Assembly: GCA_963812255.1 (NCBI GenBank)
Contig: CAWEUM010000003.1
Location: 1 to 64,000, forward strand
Source of the DNA: DATJGR01 sp963812255
GTDB lineage: Bacteria > Pseudomonadota > Gammaproteobacteria > Pseudomonadales > Azotimanducaceae
DNA: 64,000 nucleotides
Direction: 5' to 3'
A program made the translations under genes and the position numbers. Below are positions 8,646 to 20,900 of the stretch, one piece after another; the stretch's first letter is position 1; each line of letters starts with the position of its first letter. The notes under the pieces are model-generated. The model searched no databases and was not told the origin of the DNA. It saw nothing but the letters and a program-made list of their open reading frames with translations.

Positions 8646-8773
8646 TCGATTCGAGAAGGCGTTTCCGTCGCCATACTCTTCCATCGCTCCTCGACAGCGT
8701 ACCGCCGGAACTCAACGGTGCGAAGGTTCGGTAGCCAAACAGTTTCTCGTCAGTATCCTGCCGCTACACTGAA

Positions 8774-9781
8774 TCACTGACGTGGCAGCGACCGCACCGC
8801 ATCCCACAACCTTTGCGCCGCCGTTGCATCGATCGTTCCGGCGTTGACGATTGAGTGATCGAGTCGTTCCCGATCCACGTAGTCCGCCAGCGACAGCAAC
8901 GACCCGACGAAGTCGTCGTGCCTGATGCCGAGATCGGCCGGATTCGCGGATACGCCGCTGCGCACCACCACGTCGCGCGCCCAATCCGGATCGTTGGCCT
9001 GTAGCGTGCTCATCGCAACGACGCACATCGCAACGAGTTCGCCGTGCAGCGGATGCGCGTCGGTACGGTGCTCGTATGCGTACGCGAGAAAATGCTCCGA
9101 CCCCTCCTCGAACCGCGAGTGACGCAATGTGCAGCACGCGGCGCCGATGCGCTGATACGCCGACGCGAGCCACCGCACCCCGTCTGGCGTGACAGCGTTG
9201 ATCGCGTCGACGTGCTCCTCCAGTTCCTTGAGCAACTGACGGCCGAGCGATGCCGCGGGCCCGTCCCACGGAACGCCTTCGCCGCGGTCGACCGCGTATC
9301 GCCAATCCCACAATCCCGTGTGGCACGACAAAACGTCGCCGACCCCAGCCCGGTTCAGCCGCTTCGGCGCCGACCGCACGAGGTCCACATCGAGCACCAC
9401 GTACTCGGGCAACACCCACCCGATGTACTGCACGCGACCGTCGCGGCGCACCCCAATCGCATCGGTGAAGCCAGCGTCGACCGACGTGATCGATGGTATC
9501 TGAATCAGCTTCTTGCCGGTCTTCCATGCCACAAATTTCGCGGTATCGAGCGCCGATCCACCGCCGAGGCCGACGACCGCTTCGGAATCGGGTTCGCCGT
9601 CGAGCAGGCTTTCGAGGAATTCGATGTCCATCACGCGCGCATCGATGACCCGCGCAGGTGCCGGCACGCCCGCGGCGACTGCCGACCACGGCGGCTCGTT
9701 GACGCACGCCGTATAGCGGCCGATTCCCGCGAGCACTTCGGAAATGGATCGTTCTTCGATGCGAATGAGCCCTGCCGTCAT
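8774..9781 (-). CDS. Iron-containing alcohol dehydrogenase / glycerol-1-phosphate dehydrogenase-like enzyme
   Basis: This 335-residue protein belongs to the DHQ-synthase/G1PDH/iron-ADH superfamily. It has the dinucleotide loop GLGGGSALDTAK (residues ~71-82), the PSITSVDAGFTDAIGV segment typical of G1PDH-like members, and the metal site Asp149 (GVGD), His230 (EGSEH) and His246 (PLHGE). Relatives reduce dihydroxyacetone phosphate or cyclise sugar phosphates (2-deoxy-scyllo-inosose synthase). Its ATG overlaps the end of the StrS-type aminotransferase gene by 4 bp, with a PIG-L deacetylase gene upstream, so it likely acts on the same molecule. The exact reaction cannot be fixed from sequence alone. 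Confidence 0.75.
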   Translation of the reverse strand: MTAGLIRIEERSISEVLAGIGRYTACVNEPPWSAVAAGVPAPARVIDARVMDIEFLESLLDGEPDSEAVVGLGGGSALDTAKFVAWKTGKKLIQIPSITSVDAGFTDAIGVRRDGRVQYIGWVLPEYVVLDVDLVRSAPKRLNRAGVGDVLSCHTGLWDWRYAVDRGEGVPWDGPAASLGRQLLKELEEHVDAINAVTPDGVRWLASAYQRIGAACCTLRHSRFEEGSEHFLAYAYEHRTDAHPLHGELVAMCVVAMSTLQANDPDWARDVVVRSGVSANPADLGIRHDDFVGSLLSLADYVDRERLDHSIVNAGTIDATAAQRLWDAVRSLPRQ

Positions 9782-11004
9782 CTATCGCGCAACTCGTCGG
9801 CGTGCGTGCGGATCTTGGCGAGCGCTTCTATCAGGCATGAAGCGTCGTCGCGCGAGCCCATCAACACCTGGTGCTTGATCCACAACGTGGTCGCTGCTGT
9901 TCTACTCGCAACCGGCAGATCGAGTGCCCGGTAGCGCGGCCAGCGGCTGCGGTCGCGGTGGCGCGGCGCGAATCCATTCGCCGCATCGAATGCGTCCAGA
10001 GTATGCAGCGTCGGATAACTGGCCGTCATCGGGATGCCTTCGGCCTCCAAGGCCGGCCTGATCGCGTCGCGAACCAAACCGAACTGTGCTTCGTCGATGC
10101 GTACGATGTAGCAGTAATAGCCCTGCGCGGTGGTGCGCTGGTCGCGCGCTTGCGGAATTACCCCGGGCAGCTTAGACAGTTCCGCATTCAGATACAGCGC
10201 GTTCTCATTGCGCGTGTGGTGTTGCTGTGGAAATCGTTCAAGCTGGGCGAGCAGCATCGCGCCCTGCCACTCGGTCATGCGGTAGTTCCCACCCAACGCA
10301 AAGTGTTTGTAGAACCACTGCCCCGGTCGCCGACCGCAGTCCGTGTATGATCGGATCGACGCAGCCGCCTGCGGGTCCTGGATCGTGATCGCGCCCCCTT
10401 CCCCGGCCGTCATCAGCTTCGATTGTTGAAACGACCAGGTGCCCGCCGCGCCGAAGCCGCCGACTGGCGTACCGTTCCAGGCCGATCCGTGCGCGTGTGC
10501 GCAGTCTTCGATCAGCGCGAGCCCGTACCGCGTGCAGAGCGACGTCAACCGATCGAGATCTGCGGGATGTCCGGCCAGATGTACCGCGATGATCGCCCTC
10601 GTGCGCGACGTGATCGCCGCCACCACTGCCTCCGGATCGATACAGAAGGTACGCGGATCGACATCGACTAGCACTGGTATGGCATTCACGCACGCCACCG
10701 CGGACGCCGATGCGAAGAACGTGTAGTCCGTGACGATGACTTCATCGCCTTCGCCGATATTCAACCCAAGCAGCGCCACCTCGAGCGCGTGCGTACCGTT
10801 GGTAACGGCAACGCAGTGGCGCGTGTGCGTGAACCGCGCCCAGGCCGCTTCGAACCCCGGTACCTTCGATCCTTCGGTCGCCCACCAATTGCCGGATTCG
10901 AGCGTGTCGAGCAATTTATCGCGCTCGGTCGAATCCCACTGCGGCCAGCGCGGATACGGCGTGTTGCGCACCGGCGTGCCGCCGGTGATCGCGAGTCGAC
11001 CCAT
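9778..11004 (-). CDS. DegT/DnrJ/EryC1/StrS aminotransferase (aminocyclitol or AHBA-synthase type)
   Basis: A PLP enzyme of 408 residues. The N-terminus LAITGGTPVRNTPYPRWPQW is typical of the scyllo-inosose aminotransferase and AHBA synthase branch. NGTHALEVAL binds the cofactor phosphate, DCAHAHGS contributes the ring-binding Asp, and the Schiff-base lysine is Lys196 in SFQQSKLMTAGEGGA, with the full GEGGA that marks this subgroup. ATG at 11004 has GGGAA upstream. The gene lies between the PIG-L deacetylase and the G1PDH-like dehydrogenase (gap of 3 bp, overlap of 4 bp). It would install an amino group on a cyclitol or keto sugar; UDP-keto-sugar amination is the alternative. Confidence 0.85.
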   Translation of the reverse strand: MGRLAITGGTPVRNTPYPRWPQWDSTERDKLLDTLESGNWWATEGSKVPGFEAAWARFTHTRHCVAVTNGTHALEVALLGLNIGEGDEVIVTDYTFFASASAVACVNAIPVLVDVDPRTFCIDPEAVVAAITSRTRAIIAVHLAGHPADLDRLTSLCTRYGLALIEDCAHAHGSAWNGTPVGGFGAAGTWSFQQSKLMTAGEGGAITIQDPQAAASIRSYTDCGRRPGQWFYKHFALGGNYRMTEWQGAMLLAQLERFPQQHHTRNENALYLNAELSKLPGVIPQARDQRTTAQGYYCYIVRIDEAQFGLVRDAIRPALEAEGIPMTASYPTLHTLDAFDAANGFAPRHRDRSRWPRYRALDLPVASRTAATTLWIKHQVLMGSRDDASCLIEALAKIRTHADELRDR

Positions 11005-11007
11005 ATC

Positions 11008-11829
11008 CTATTCCCTCTCTCCGATTCCGAGTACGCGTTCCATACCGCCCAAACGCACCACTCTGAACTCCTCGGCCATCGGTAGACCGTGCCGCCGTCC
11101 GGTAGCTTGAGCGCTGCCGCGGATCAACGGTTCCATGAAGAAGCGCAACTCGCCGCGTTGCGCGCGTTCGAGGGCTGCAATCTCGTGACCACCCGTTTTG
11201 GCCTGCAGGCGCAGCTGGTTGACGTAGTGGCGCAGCATCGTGTCGTGTGCGAGCGCGGCATCGATCTTGCGATCCATGGTGGAAGAAATGTCCACCGGCG
11301 TGGTCACCTCCACCACCCGTCGCGCAAAATACCAGCGCTCGTAAACGCCGTGCGGCGCGAGACCCTCGTCGAAATGTTCCGGATGATGCTTGTCGAATTG
11401 CGCCGTCCAGTACGTTTCGTCGACCGCGTGCGCGACCTTGATGTGGTCCTGGTTGTCTTCGTGAAATGCGCCGTACGGATCGAACGACATCACCGCAAAC
11501 GGCCGCACGCGGCGCACGTGATAGATGAAGCGCTCGCGCAGCGCAACTTCGCTCGCGTCGCCGAGGCGGTCCGTTTCCCAACCGAGTTCGATGATCTCGT
11601 CGATGCCGAGGATGTCTGTGGCACGCCGCATTTCAGCCGTGTTCGCTGCAATCGTGTCGGCAATGCTCATTCCGACGGAGTCGTAGCGATCGTCGGTGAC
11701 GCGCAGCATCACGAGCCGCGCGCCACGATCCGCCATCAGCCGCAACGTTCCGCCGCAGAACAGCGTGGCGTCGTCGGCGTGCGCGACGATGATCAATACT
11801 GTATGGCCGCCGCCCGGCAACTCGCTCAT
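11008..11829 (-). CDS. PIG-L family deacetylase
   Basis: Zinc-dependent LmbE/PIG-L deacetylases remove acetyl groups from GlcNAc-type substrates (mycothiol, bacillithiol and aminoglycoside pathways). The metal motif reads VAHADDATLFCGG (His17, Asp19, Asp20; proline and glutamate of the usual AHPDDE are changed to alanine), and the later histidines are in DNQDHIKVAHA (His129, His134). A longer frame reaches 11910, but its first 27 residues are unlike the family; MSELPGGGHTVLIIVAHADD at 11829 is the normal start, although without a clear ribosome site. It is first in a tight three-gene run. Confidence 0.85.
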   Translation of the reverse strand: MSELPGGGHTVLIIVAHADDATLFCGGTLRLMADRGARLVMLRVTDDRYDSVGMSIADTIAANTAEMRRATDILGIDEIIELGWETDRLGDASEVALRERFIYHVRRVRPFAVMSFDPYGAFHEDNQDHIKVAHAVDETYWTAQFDKHHPEHFDEGLAPHGVYERWYFARRVVEVTTPVDISSTMDRKIDAALAHDTMLRHYVNQLRLQAKTGGHEIAALERAQRGELRFFMEPLIRGSAQATGRRHGLPMAEEFRVVRLGGMERVLGIGERE

Positions 11830-11994
11830 GGCGCTATTGTGCAACGTCGCGCGGCCGATGGAACACCGCTTTGAGGGGCCGCCACGGGTCGTCTCCGCTG
11901 CTGTATGCAAACGGTGTGGCGTCGGAAGAATGGGCGATTAGCGGTTGACTTGCCGTACCGCCATTTGGCTAGCGCTCCGCTGTGGTCAACGGGT

Positions 11995-14900
11995 TCATCC
12001 GGCGCTCGGCCTTGCGGTACCGCCGGCTTGCCATGCCGCCGCGATCACCGGCAACACATCATCGTTCATCGCCTGCGTGTACACGCCACCGACACCGGTG
12101 GGGGGCGCAAAGGCCGCCATCGCAGCTACCAGTTGATCGACCTGGTTGCTCAGCAGTACCGAACCTGCAACTTCGATCCGTTCTATCTGTTGCGTATCTT
12201 CTGCGTACCAGTTCTCGATCGTCACTGCATCATCCCTGCCGACCTGACCCAGCACCAGATCGTCGTCCCGGCGGAACAGCCAAAGATCCTCCTTCGTGAC
12301 GTCACCATCGAACGCAACCACATCGGTGTTGCCCAGCGCACCCTGCTCATCGATGGTGTCGACACCCGAGCCGGGCGCAAAGCGATAGGTGTCCGCGCCA
12401 GATTGACCGCTCAACCAATCGGCACCAATCCCTCCGATGAGCCTGTCCTTGCCCGCACCACCGACGATGACGTCCGCGCCGGCCGAACCGGTGATCTGGT
12501 CGTTGCCAGCGCCGCCGTCGATGCGTTCGATCGACATCAACTCGACATTCGAGAAGTCGAGCACCTGCGCACCACTGCCACCGCTGATGATGTCGGTATT
12601 CATACCACCGTCGATGCGTTCGATGCCGTTGTTCGCATCGAACCGGGTGAGGCCGATGACATCGTCGCCAGTCCCACCTTGTAGTACGTCGAAGCCAGAG
12701 CCACCTGACACGGTGTCAAAGCCGTTGCTGGCGCCTTCGTAGCGCAACGTGTCGTCGCCGGCGGCGCCGTCCAACACGTCGTTGCCCGCGCCGCCGACGA
12801 TGACGTCTGCGCCGGCCGAACCGGTGATCTGGTCGTTGCCAGCGCCGCCGTCGATGCGTTCGATCGACATCAGCTCGGCGTTCGAGAAGTCGAGTGTCTG
12901 CGCGCCACTACCCGAACTGATGATGTCGTTGCCGGCACCACCATCGATTCTCTCGATGCCGCTGTTCGAATCAAAGCGGGTGAGCCCGAAGACATCGTCG
13001 TCCACGGTGCCTCGCAGCACGTCGAAACCAGAGCCGCCGGACACCGTGTCGAATCCGTTCACGTCCCCTTCATAGAGGAGGATGTCATCACCGCCACCAC
13101 CATCTAGCGTGTCATTGCCTGAGCCACCGACGATGACGTCTGCCGCGGCGGATCCGATGATCACGTCGTTGCCGGCCGCGCCGTCAATGCGCTCGATGGA
13201 GATCAGTTCGACATTGGAGAAGTCGAGCGTCTGCGCGCCGCTACCACCGGTGATGACGTCGAAACCGGTACCGCCGTCGATTCTTTCGATCCCGCTGCGA
13301 TCGAACCCGGTGAGTCCGATGACATCACCACCTGCACCGCCCTGCAGCACGTCGATGCCAGGACCACCTGACACGGTGTCGAAACCATTGGTTGCGCCTT
13401 CGTACACCAACGTGTCGTCACCGACACCGGCGTCCAACGTATCGTTACCCGCACCACCGACAATCACATCGGCGCCCGCCGAACCGGTGATCACGTCGTT
13501 GCCGGCCGCACCGTCAATGCGCTCGATGGAGATCAGTTCGACATTGGAGAAGTCGAGCGTCTGCGCGCCGCTGCCACCGGTGATGACGTCGAAACCGGCG
13601 CCACCGTCGATTCGCTCAACGCTGCTCTCCGCATCCAGTCCGGTAAGCCCGAACACGTCGTCGCCCGCTCCGCCTTGCAGCAGGTCGAAGCCACTGCCAC
13701 CCCACACTGCATCGAAACCCCCACCATCACCCGCGTAGCTGAACGTGTCATCTCCCGCGTCGCCATACAAAGCATCGTTGCCGCGACCGCCATCGAACAG
13801 GTCTGCACCGGTGCCACCGATCAACCGGTCGTTGCCCGCACCACCGCTGATCACATCGTCGCCGGCGAGCCCGAGGATGGTCTGTGCGCCGTTTCGGCCC
13901 GCCAGATTGTCCGCGTTCGGTGTCCCGGCGATCACCGTTCCAATTGGCGCCACTACGTTCAGATCGACACGCGCAGTGCGCGATTCGGTCCCATCCGAAA
14001 CCGCGTAGTCGAACGACGCAGATCCGACGTAATTGGGTGTCGGCACAAATGTGAGCACCTCGTTCGCCAACGCAACCGTTCCATTGAGCGCGTTGTCGGC
14101 GCTCAGAAGGGTCAGTTCATCACCGTCGACATCCCCATCGTTCTCCAACAGTTCTGCTGTGGTGAATATCATCACAACATCACGTACCGTGGTGGCCATC
14201 TCGCCCGTCACGGTCGGTGGTGAATTCACGAGGTTACCAACCAACTCGACTGCGCCAATATCGAGTTGATCGACTCCGCGGACCATGCCGCGCTGATCCG
14301 TCGCGGGTATGCCGTCGACGCCTGTCACCGCACTGGGATCGCCGCCGTTGCGCGCATCGCTGAGCAGCCCCGGCATATGGGTTGGAGTCGGTCCGCCGTT
14401 GTCTGCAAGCGAAGCCAGGTCACTGACGCCGCCGATGATATCGGAGGTCTGCGCGCCGCCGTCGACCGTTGGCGTGGGACCGTCAGCGAACAGGTTGAAG
14501 CCGAGGCTCTCAGTCCCAAACGATTGACCAAGCACTGCCCCAGAGATGATCGAGTAGCTGAACCGCGCACCCGATTCGAAAGGTCCGTACTGGATCGCCC
14601 CGCTGCCGTTGTCTGCCAATGTGCCGAATCGAACATCGATGTCGGCACGACGCAAATCGATTCCGATGTCGTTTCCGGACAGCGTGCTGTTGACGAGTTC
14701 CAGCGAGCCATCGCGGTTGCGTTGACCGCCGGATACGGCGAGCCCGATTGCATCGGGGTTGTCCGAGATGGTGGACGACTCGATGTGTACCGCCAGGTCT
14801 GGGTCGGCGAGGTTGACACCTACCACCGACGGCACAAAGCCATACGCGCCAAATTCGTCGACGCCGAACTCATCGCCGTCCGCATCGAACACGTGGCTGT

Positions 14901-17900
14901 CGCGCAAAGTCACGTCGCCGCGGCCAGCGATGTGGAGGACGCCGCCAATGGATTCATCCCGAACTGACGTGAAATCGTGCTCGCCCGGCCGTGGCTCGAA
15001 TCCATGCGCCAAGTTGAGACTCGTCAGCAGCACCCGGCCGTTCGGATCGGTCAGGTTCACGCGCAGCACCTGCGTGTCACCTGCGTCCGCAACGCCGCTG
15101 CCGTTCGCATCGCCACTGATCGTCACGTCGGCCCGGAGATCGCCGTCCATGTCACCGTCGATGGTCATGCTTTGGGTGATGTCGATGGCGATCGCACTCG
15201 TTAACGTCAGCGTTGCACCGAGCAGCGATTGATCGAACGTGATCGACGCGGGAACAAGGCTCTGATTGGCCAGATAGACAGCCTCGCGCAGCGACGTCAG
15301 TCCGTCAGTTGCGTCGATGACATCCGCGGCGGTGTCGACGACGATGCTCGGGGCTGCCGTGGCCGCCACCGAAACGCTGCCATACTCGACGGCACCGACA
15401 TCGACGCGGCCGTTGGCGACGCGCCCCTTGCCGAGTTGGTCGGTCAATCGCAGGCTGCCGTTCGTCACCGGATCGCCCACATCGATGGCAACGCTCGTTG
15501 CGCCCAACAAATGTACGGCGGGGCGTCCGGCAACGACAGCAAGCGGGTCGAGCGCGAGTGACGTCTCGTCGACACCGAGCAGATCGGTAGTCATCGCATT
15601 CACGAAACTGCGCTGGCCAATCAGGTTGTAACCGAGACTCACAACACCGTTGCCATCCGCATCGAGTGCTGTGGTCGCGGTCATGACGGTGACCGTTGGT
15701 TGGGGATCGTCGGTTCGGTTGAAATTGCTGGACGTACGCCGCGACACGTTCTCGATTTCGACAACCCCCGCAAACGCCGATTGTTGGGACAGGAAATAGG
15801 CGTTGTAGTCCGTCGCTGGGGTATCGACGTTGATGGACTGCTGGTTGGCATCGAACACAACGCCGATACCCTGATCGAACAGATCGTCGAGGCTCGCGAT
15901 CACACTGCTTTGCATCGCGGCGCTGCGCGAACCCAGGTAGAAACTCAGGTCCGGCGTCGGCGCAGGGGGATAGGTCGTCGTACTCGAGGTGGTCGTCTCG
16001 ACGTTGAGCGCGACAATCGAGTTGTGCAGTTCGATGTGCGGCGGGAATCCGCTCGATGGATCAAATGAGCCGCCGCGAACACCACCATTGCCGTTGCGTA
16101 CGATCGTCGAGTTCTCGATAGCGACGGAGCCGAAGTGTTCGTTCGACACCCCGGTGCCGGTGTTCCCCGAGATTGTCGAGTTGGCGATCTGGAAGCCCGC
16201 GCTGCGAAACTGGTAGCTGTCGTTGTTGTACTCGAGACTCACGGCGCGCGTTGCACCGGCATTGAAGATGCCGTCACCGACGTTGTTGGCGATCGTCGAG
16301 TTCTGGATCGCGTAGCCGCCGACACGCAACAGATCCAGTCCCGCCTCGCCCTGACCGCCGTGGTTGTCGTAGAGACCGCCGCCGCGGTTGTTCGAAACGG
16401 CACTGCTGATGAGGCGCAAGGTACCGTTGCTGAAAATGCCGCCCCCCGCCTCCGCGGCATTGTGGGAGATGGTCGAGTTGCGGATCTCGAGTTCGCCGTT
16501 TTCCAGCAACACGCCACCGCCGAGGCGGCTGAACTCACTGGCGCGGGCGCCGAATTCGTTGGAAAAGCCCGCGCGTCTCGAGCCGTCGTTCGCAACGCCC
16601 CCGACGAGATTCAAGCCATCGAGCGCGACGCGGCTTCGCGTCATATCGAGATCGACTTTGAGGACGCGATCTCGGCCACCGGCGTCGAGCGTGATGTCGG
16701 CGCGGCCGTCACCGTTCACGTCGCCCGAAATCGTGACCGACTCGGTGATGATCAGTGCCCCCAACGACAGGTCGATGGTGCCGCCCGCCAGGGACGGATC
16801 GAATCGGATATCGTCGCCGCCCCGTGCCAACGCAATCGCCTCGCGCAGACTCAAGCCCGCGCCGACCTCACCCTGCGTGTCGAGTTCATCACCGAGCGTG
16901 GTCACGAGCCAGGTGGTTGCCGACGATTGCACGCCGATATCGCCTGCCGCTGCGCCCGCATCAATCACATCACTGCCGGCGAGCAGACTGTGCAACGCGA
17001 TGCCGTTGCCGCTGTCGTGCAGCGCACTCAAGCGTGATTGTGCAAACGGTCCATAGATGTCCGTGGACACGATCGTGGTAGGTCCGCGGCTGCCGTTGCC
17101 GACGAAGTTGTGACCCAGCGATACGACCGCGGCACCACCGCTTCCCCAGCCCTCATCGTCACGCTCGAATCCGTCATCGACGAGATCTGCGGGTGCGGCA
17201 TTGTCGAAAATGCTGTGTCCAACCTGAACCGATGGCGCATCATCGACGGCCGGATCGACGTTGACCTCGAATGCATCCAGTGGCTCCAGACCGCCACTCA
17301 TCAACGTACTGTGCGTAACCAGCACATCCGACTCGGTGAAGATCAGCGCAAACGAGGTGCGCCCGGCTTCGTTGAGCGGATCGAGCGGCTGGACATTGTT
17401 GTCCGACAAGGTCGAGTTGCCGATCGTGAGTTGGCCTTTGTTGTGGATCATCTCGCCACTACCTTGCGGCGCGCTGTTGTCGTACAGCGTACTGTTGACG
17501 ACCGAGAGAGCGCCGGCGTTGAAGATTGCGCCACCACCGGTGGTCAATCCACGGTCTGTCGCGCGAGGCGTGCCATTCGCCCAGGAGACATTGCGAGTCA
17601 ACACACTATTTCGCACCTCAACAATACCGTTGGCGATGCGAATTCCGCCGCCGGATCCGTCGTCGGCATCCTGAATGCGCTCCGCAAAACCGTCGGCAAT
17701 GCGCAGGCCCGTCAGCACCAGCGCACCGGTTCCTGTGCCCGCTACGTCGAACACTCGGGATTGGTTGACGCCGCTGATCGTGACGTTTGGACCCCCGTTG
17801 CCATCGATGTCCCCGTCGATCGTGATTGCCTTGTCGATCGCCAGCGCGCCTTGCGTCAACTCGACGGTGACGTTGCGCCGAGAAACGACAGCGACACCCG

Positions 17901-20900
17901 TGTCCACCGCGAGCAGCCCCCGATCGAATTCGATGACGTCTCCATCGAGCGCGAGCCCCACCGCTTCGCGCAGACTGAGCTGATTGTCGGCGCCTACGGG
18001 CTGACTCGCGTCGTAGCCGTTCGATTCGTCGGCCAAGGTCGTCACGATGAGTGTTTGCTGCGATTTGACCGTGACCGCGACGGGCGCGGCAACTGTCACC
18101 GTACCGTCGAACATTGCCACGGTGAACGGGTCGTTGCCGGTGAATGCGCCATTGGGCGTGTAGGTGAACGTTCCATCGGCGGCGACGTTTGCATTGCCAT
18201 TGCTGGGGCCGACGTCGAGACTGAACGTGACTCCATCGCCATCCACATCGGTTGCGATTAGCGCGCCGAAAAGCGGCGCATCCAGCGGCGTGCGGAAGTG
18301 AGTACCGATGAGTTGCGCGGGATCGTTTACCGGTGCGATGGTGACGTCAATCGCGCCGGCTGCGGTGTTCACACCATCGAACGCCGAATACTCAAAGCTG
18401 TCGCCGCCGTTGAAATTGGTTGCGGGCGTGTACGTGAAATTGCCCACAGCGTCGAATGTCACGCTGCCGTGCGCCGGGCCATCGACGACGTGGAAACGCA
18501 ATGGCGCGCCTTCAGGATCGGTCACTGGCAACGTGCCGACCAACACGCCGTCTTCGTCCACCGAGACCGTCGCACTGCCCGCCAGCGGAGCCTGATTCGT
18601 TGATAAACCCGCCAGCGCCACTACGATCGAAGCCTGATCGACACTGCTGCCATCACCGAATGAAAATCCACTCAGAATGGCGGGATCGGCGATGTGTCCG
18701 GCGCTATCGAAGTAATCGCGCACGATGATCCGATCGTCGATGCCGCCGACCAATACCACGAGGTCCATGCCGGTCCGCGCGAACTGCAGTTCACCAAACG
18801 CAATGTCGTCGAGGAATTCGATGCGGTCTGCGCCTTGGGAAACGCCGCCCTGCGTATCGACCACATGCAGCACATCGACGCCGGCGCCGCGCGCGAATCG
18901 AAACGTGTCGTTACCCGCGCCGCCGTACAGATGATCGAAACCCGCGCCGCCTTCCAGCGTGTCATTGCCCGCCTCGCCGTCCAGAACGTCGTCACCCGTT
19001 CCACCGACCAAGACGTCGTTGCCATCGCCGCCGGAAAAGATGTCGTTGCCGCTGCCGCCGTCGATGGCGTCCTCACCCGGGCCGCCCGATCCTTGGTCAT
19101 TACCAGACCCGCCAGCCAGCGCATCGGCACCGCCGCCACCCCGCAAGACGTCGTCGTTCTCATCCCCAAACAGCTGATCGTCGCCGAATCCGCCCTGCAA
19201 CAGGTCGTTGCCGGTACCGCCGCTGAGCATGTCGTTGCCTTCGCCGCCGTCGATCAGATCGGTGCCGTCGCCGCCGGACAGCATGACGTCATCGCCATCG
19301 TTGCCGACGACGATGTCGTCGCCGTCGTCGCCGTATATGCTGTCGTTGCCGCTGCCGCCATGAAGCGTATCCGCACCCTCACCGCCGTGGATCACATCAT
19401 TGCCTTCATCCGCGCTGACCTCGTCGTTGCCGGCGTCAGCAAAAATCACGTCGTTGCCCGCCAATGACACGTCGAAATCCGGCGGCGGTTCGCCGAATGT
19501 GATGCTCGAACTGCGATCACCGGAAATGAAATCGTCGCCGTCGCCGCCGTGGATTTCATCGCCGCCCTCGTCACCGATCAGCGCATCGTCTCCAGCGCCT
19601 CCGAACAGCACGTCGTCGTTCTTGCCGCCGAGGATCGCGTCGCGCTCCGCTCCGCCGTCGATCGTATCGATCCCCTCGCCTCCAAAGATGCGGTCGAGGC
19701 CCGCACCGCCGCTGATGGAATCGTCACCGAGATCGCCAAACAGCACGTCGTCCCCATCACCGCCGCCGATGACATCCTCGCCGGCCCCACCGGATACGAG
19801 ATCGTCATCGGCGTCGCCGAACAACTCGTCGTTTCCGCCGTTGCCGCGGATCTGATCGATACCGGCACCGCCCGAAATCCGGTCGTTGCCTTCCAACGTG
19901 GGATCGATGGGATCGGAGCCCAGCAGAAACGTGTCGCGGTCACCCCATAGTGCATCGTTGCCCGCACCGCCTTCGATGATGTCGTCACCTTCATCGCCGG
20001 CAATGATGTCTGCACCGGCATCCCCCTCGATAAAGTCGTTACCCAATCCGCCACGCAGAATGTCGTTTCCATCATCGCCCGCGAGGCTATCGTTGCCCTG
20101 CTGTCCGAATACCTGATCGTCATCGGCACCACCGTGCAGATCATCGTTGCCGCCGTTGCCGTATATCCGGTCATCACCCGCACCGCCAAATACGATGTCG
20201 TCACCATGCAGCGGTTCGTCGAGCGCCGCCACGCCGAACAGTACTGTGCGATCGCCTTCGATCACATCATTGCCAATGCCGCCGTTGATGAAATCGCTGC
20301 CGAGCTCGCCAAACAGGATGTCGTTGCCGGCACCGCCATCGATGAGGTCGTCGTATGCAATGCCGGCGACCGGCGCCAAAGCAAACAGGCGCGCCGCGTC
20401 GTGATACGTCACTGTCGTTGCCGGCGGATGGTCAGGGTCGATCACATCGCTCACCACGGACCCCTGATCGTGTAACAGCGCCGAGTCCCCGAACATGACG
20501 TCGCGATTGTCGCCGCCAGCGAGGATGTCCCGACCGCCGCCTCCGTGCAGCGCATCGATCCCCGTACCACCCGTGAGGAAGTCGTCACCTTCGCCGCCGC
20601 TCAACGCATCGTCGCCGTCACCGCCATCGAGCACATCCGTCTCGACAGGGATGCTCAACAAGCCTGCTGTGAATACGTTCTCGTGGCCGACGAGCGTGTC
20701 GTTGCCCATCCCGCCCAACGCGAAATCGGAACCCGCCCCACCAACGATCGTGTCGTTGCCGTCCCCGCCGTCGATCCGATCGGCGCCACTGTCGCCCAAC
20801 AAAACGTCTACGGAACCGAAGCCGTTGATGCGATCGTCGCCACCGCCGCCCGACAGCGAATCGGCGGCGAAGCCACCGTTGAGTTCGTCGTTGAGTGATG

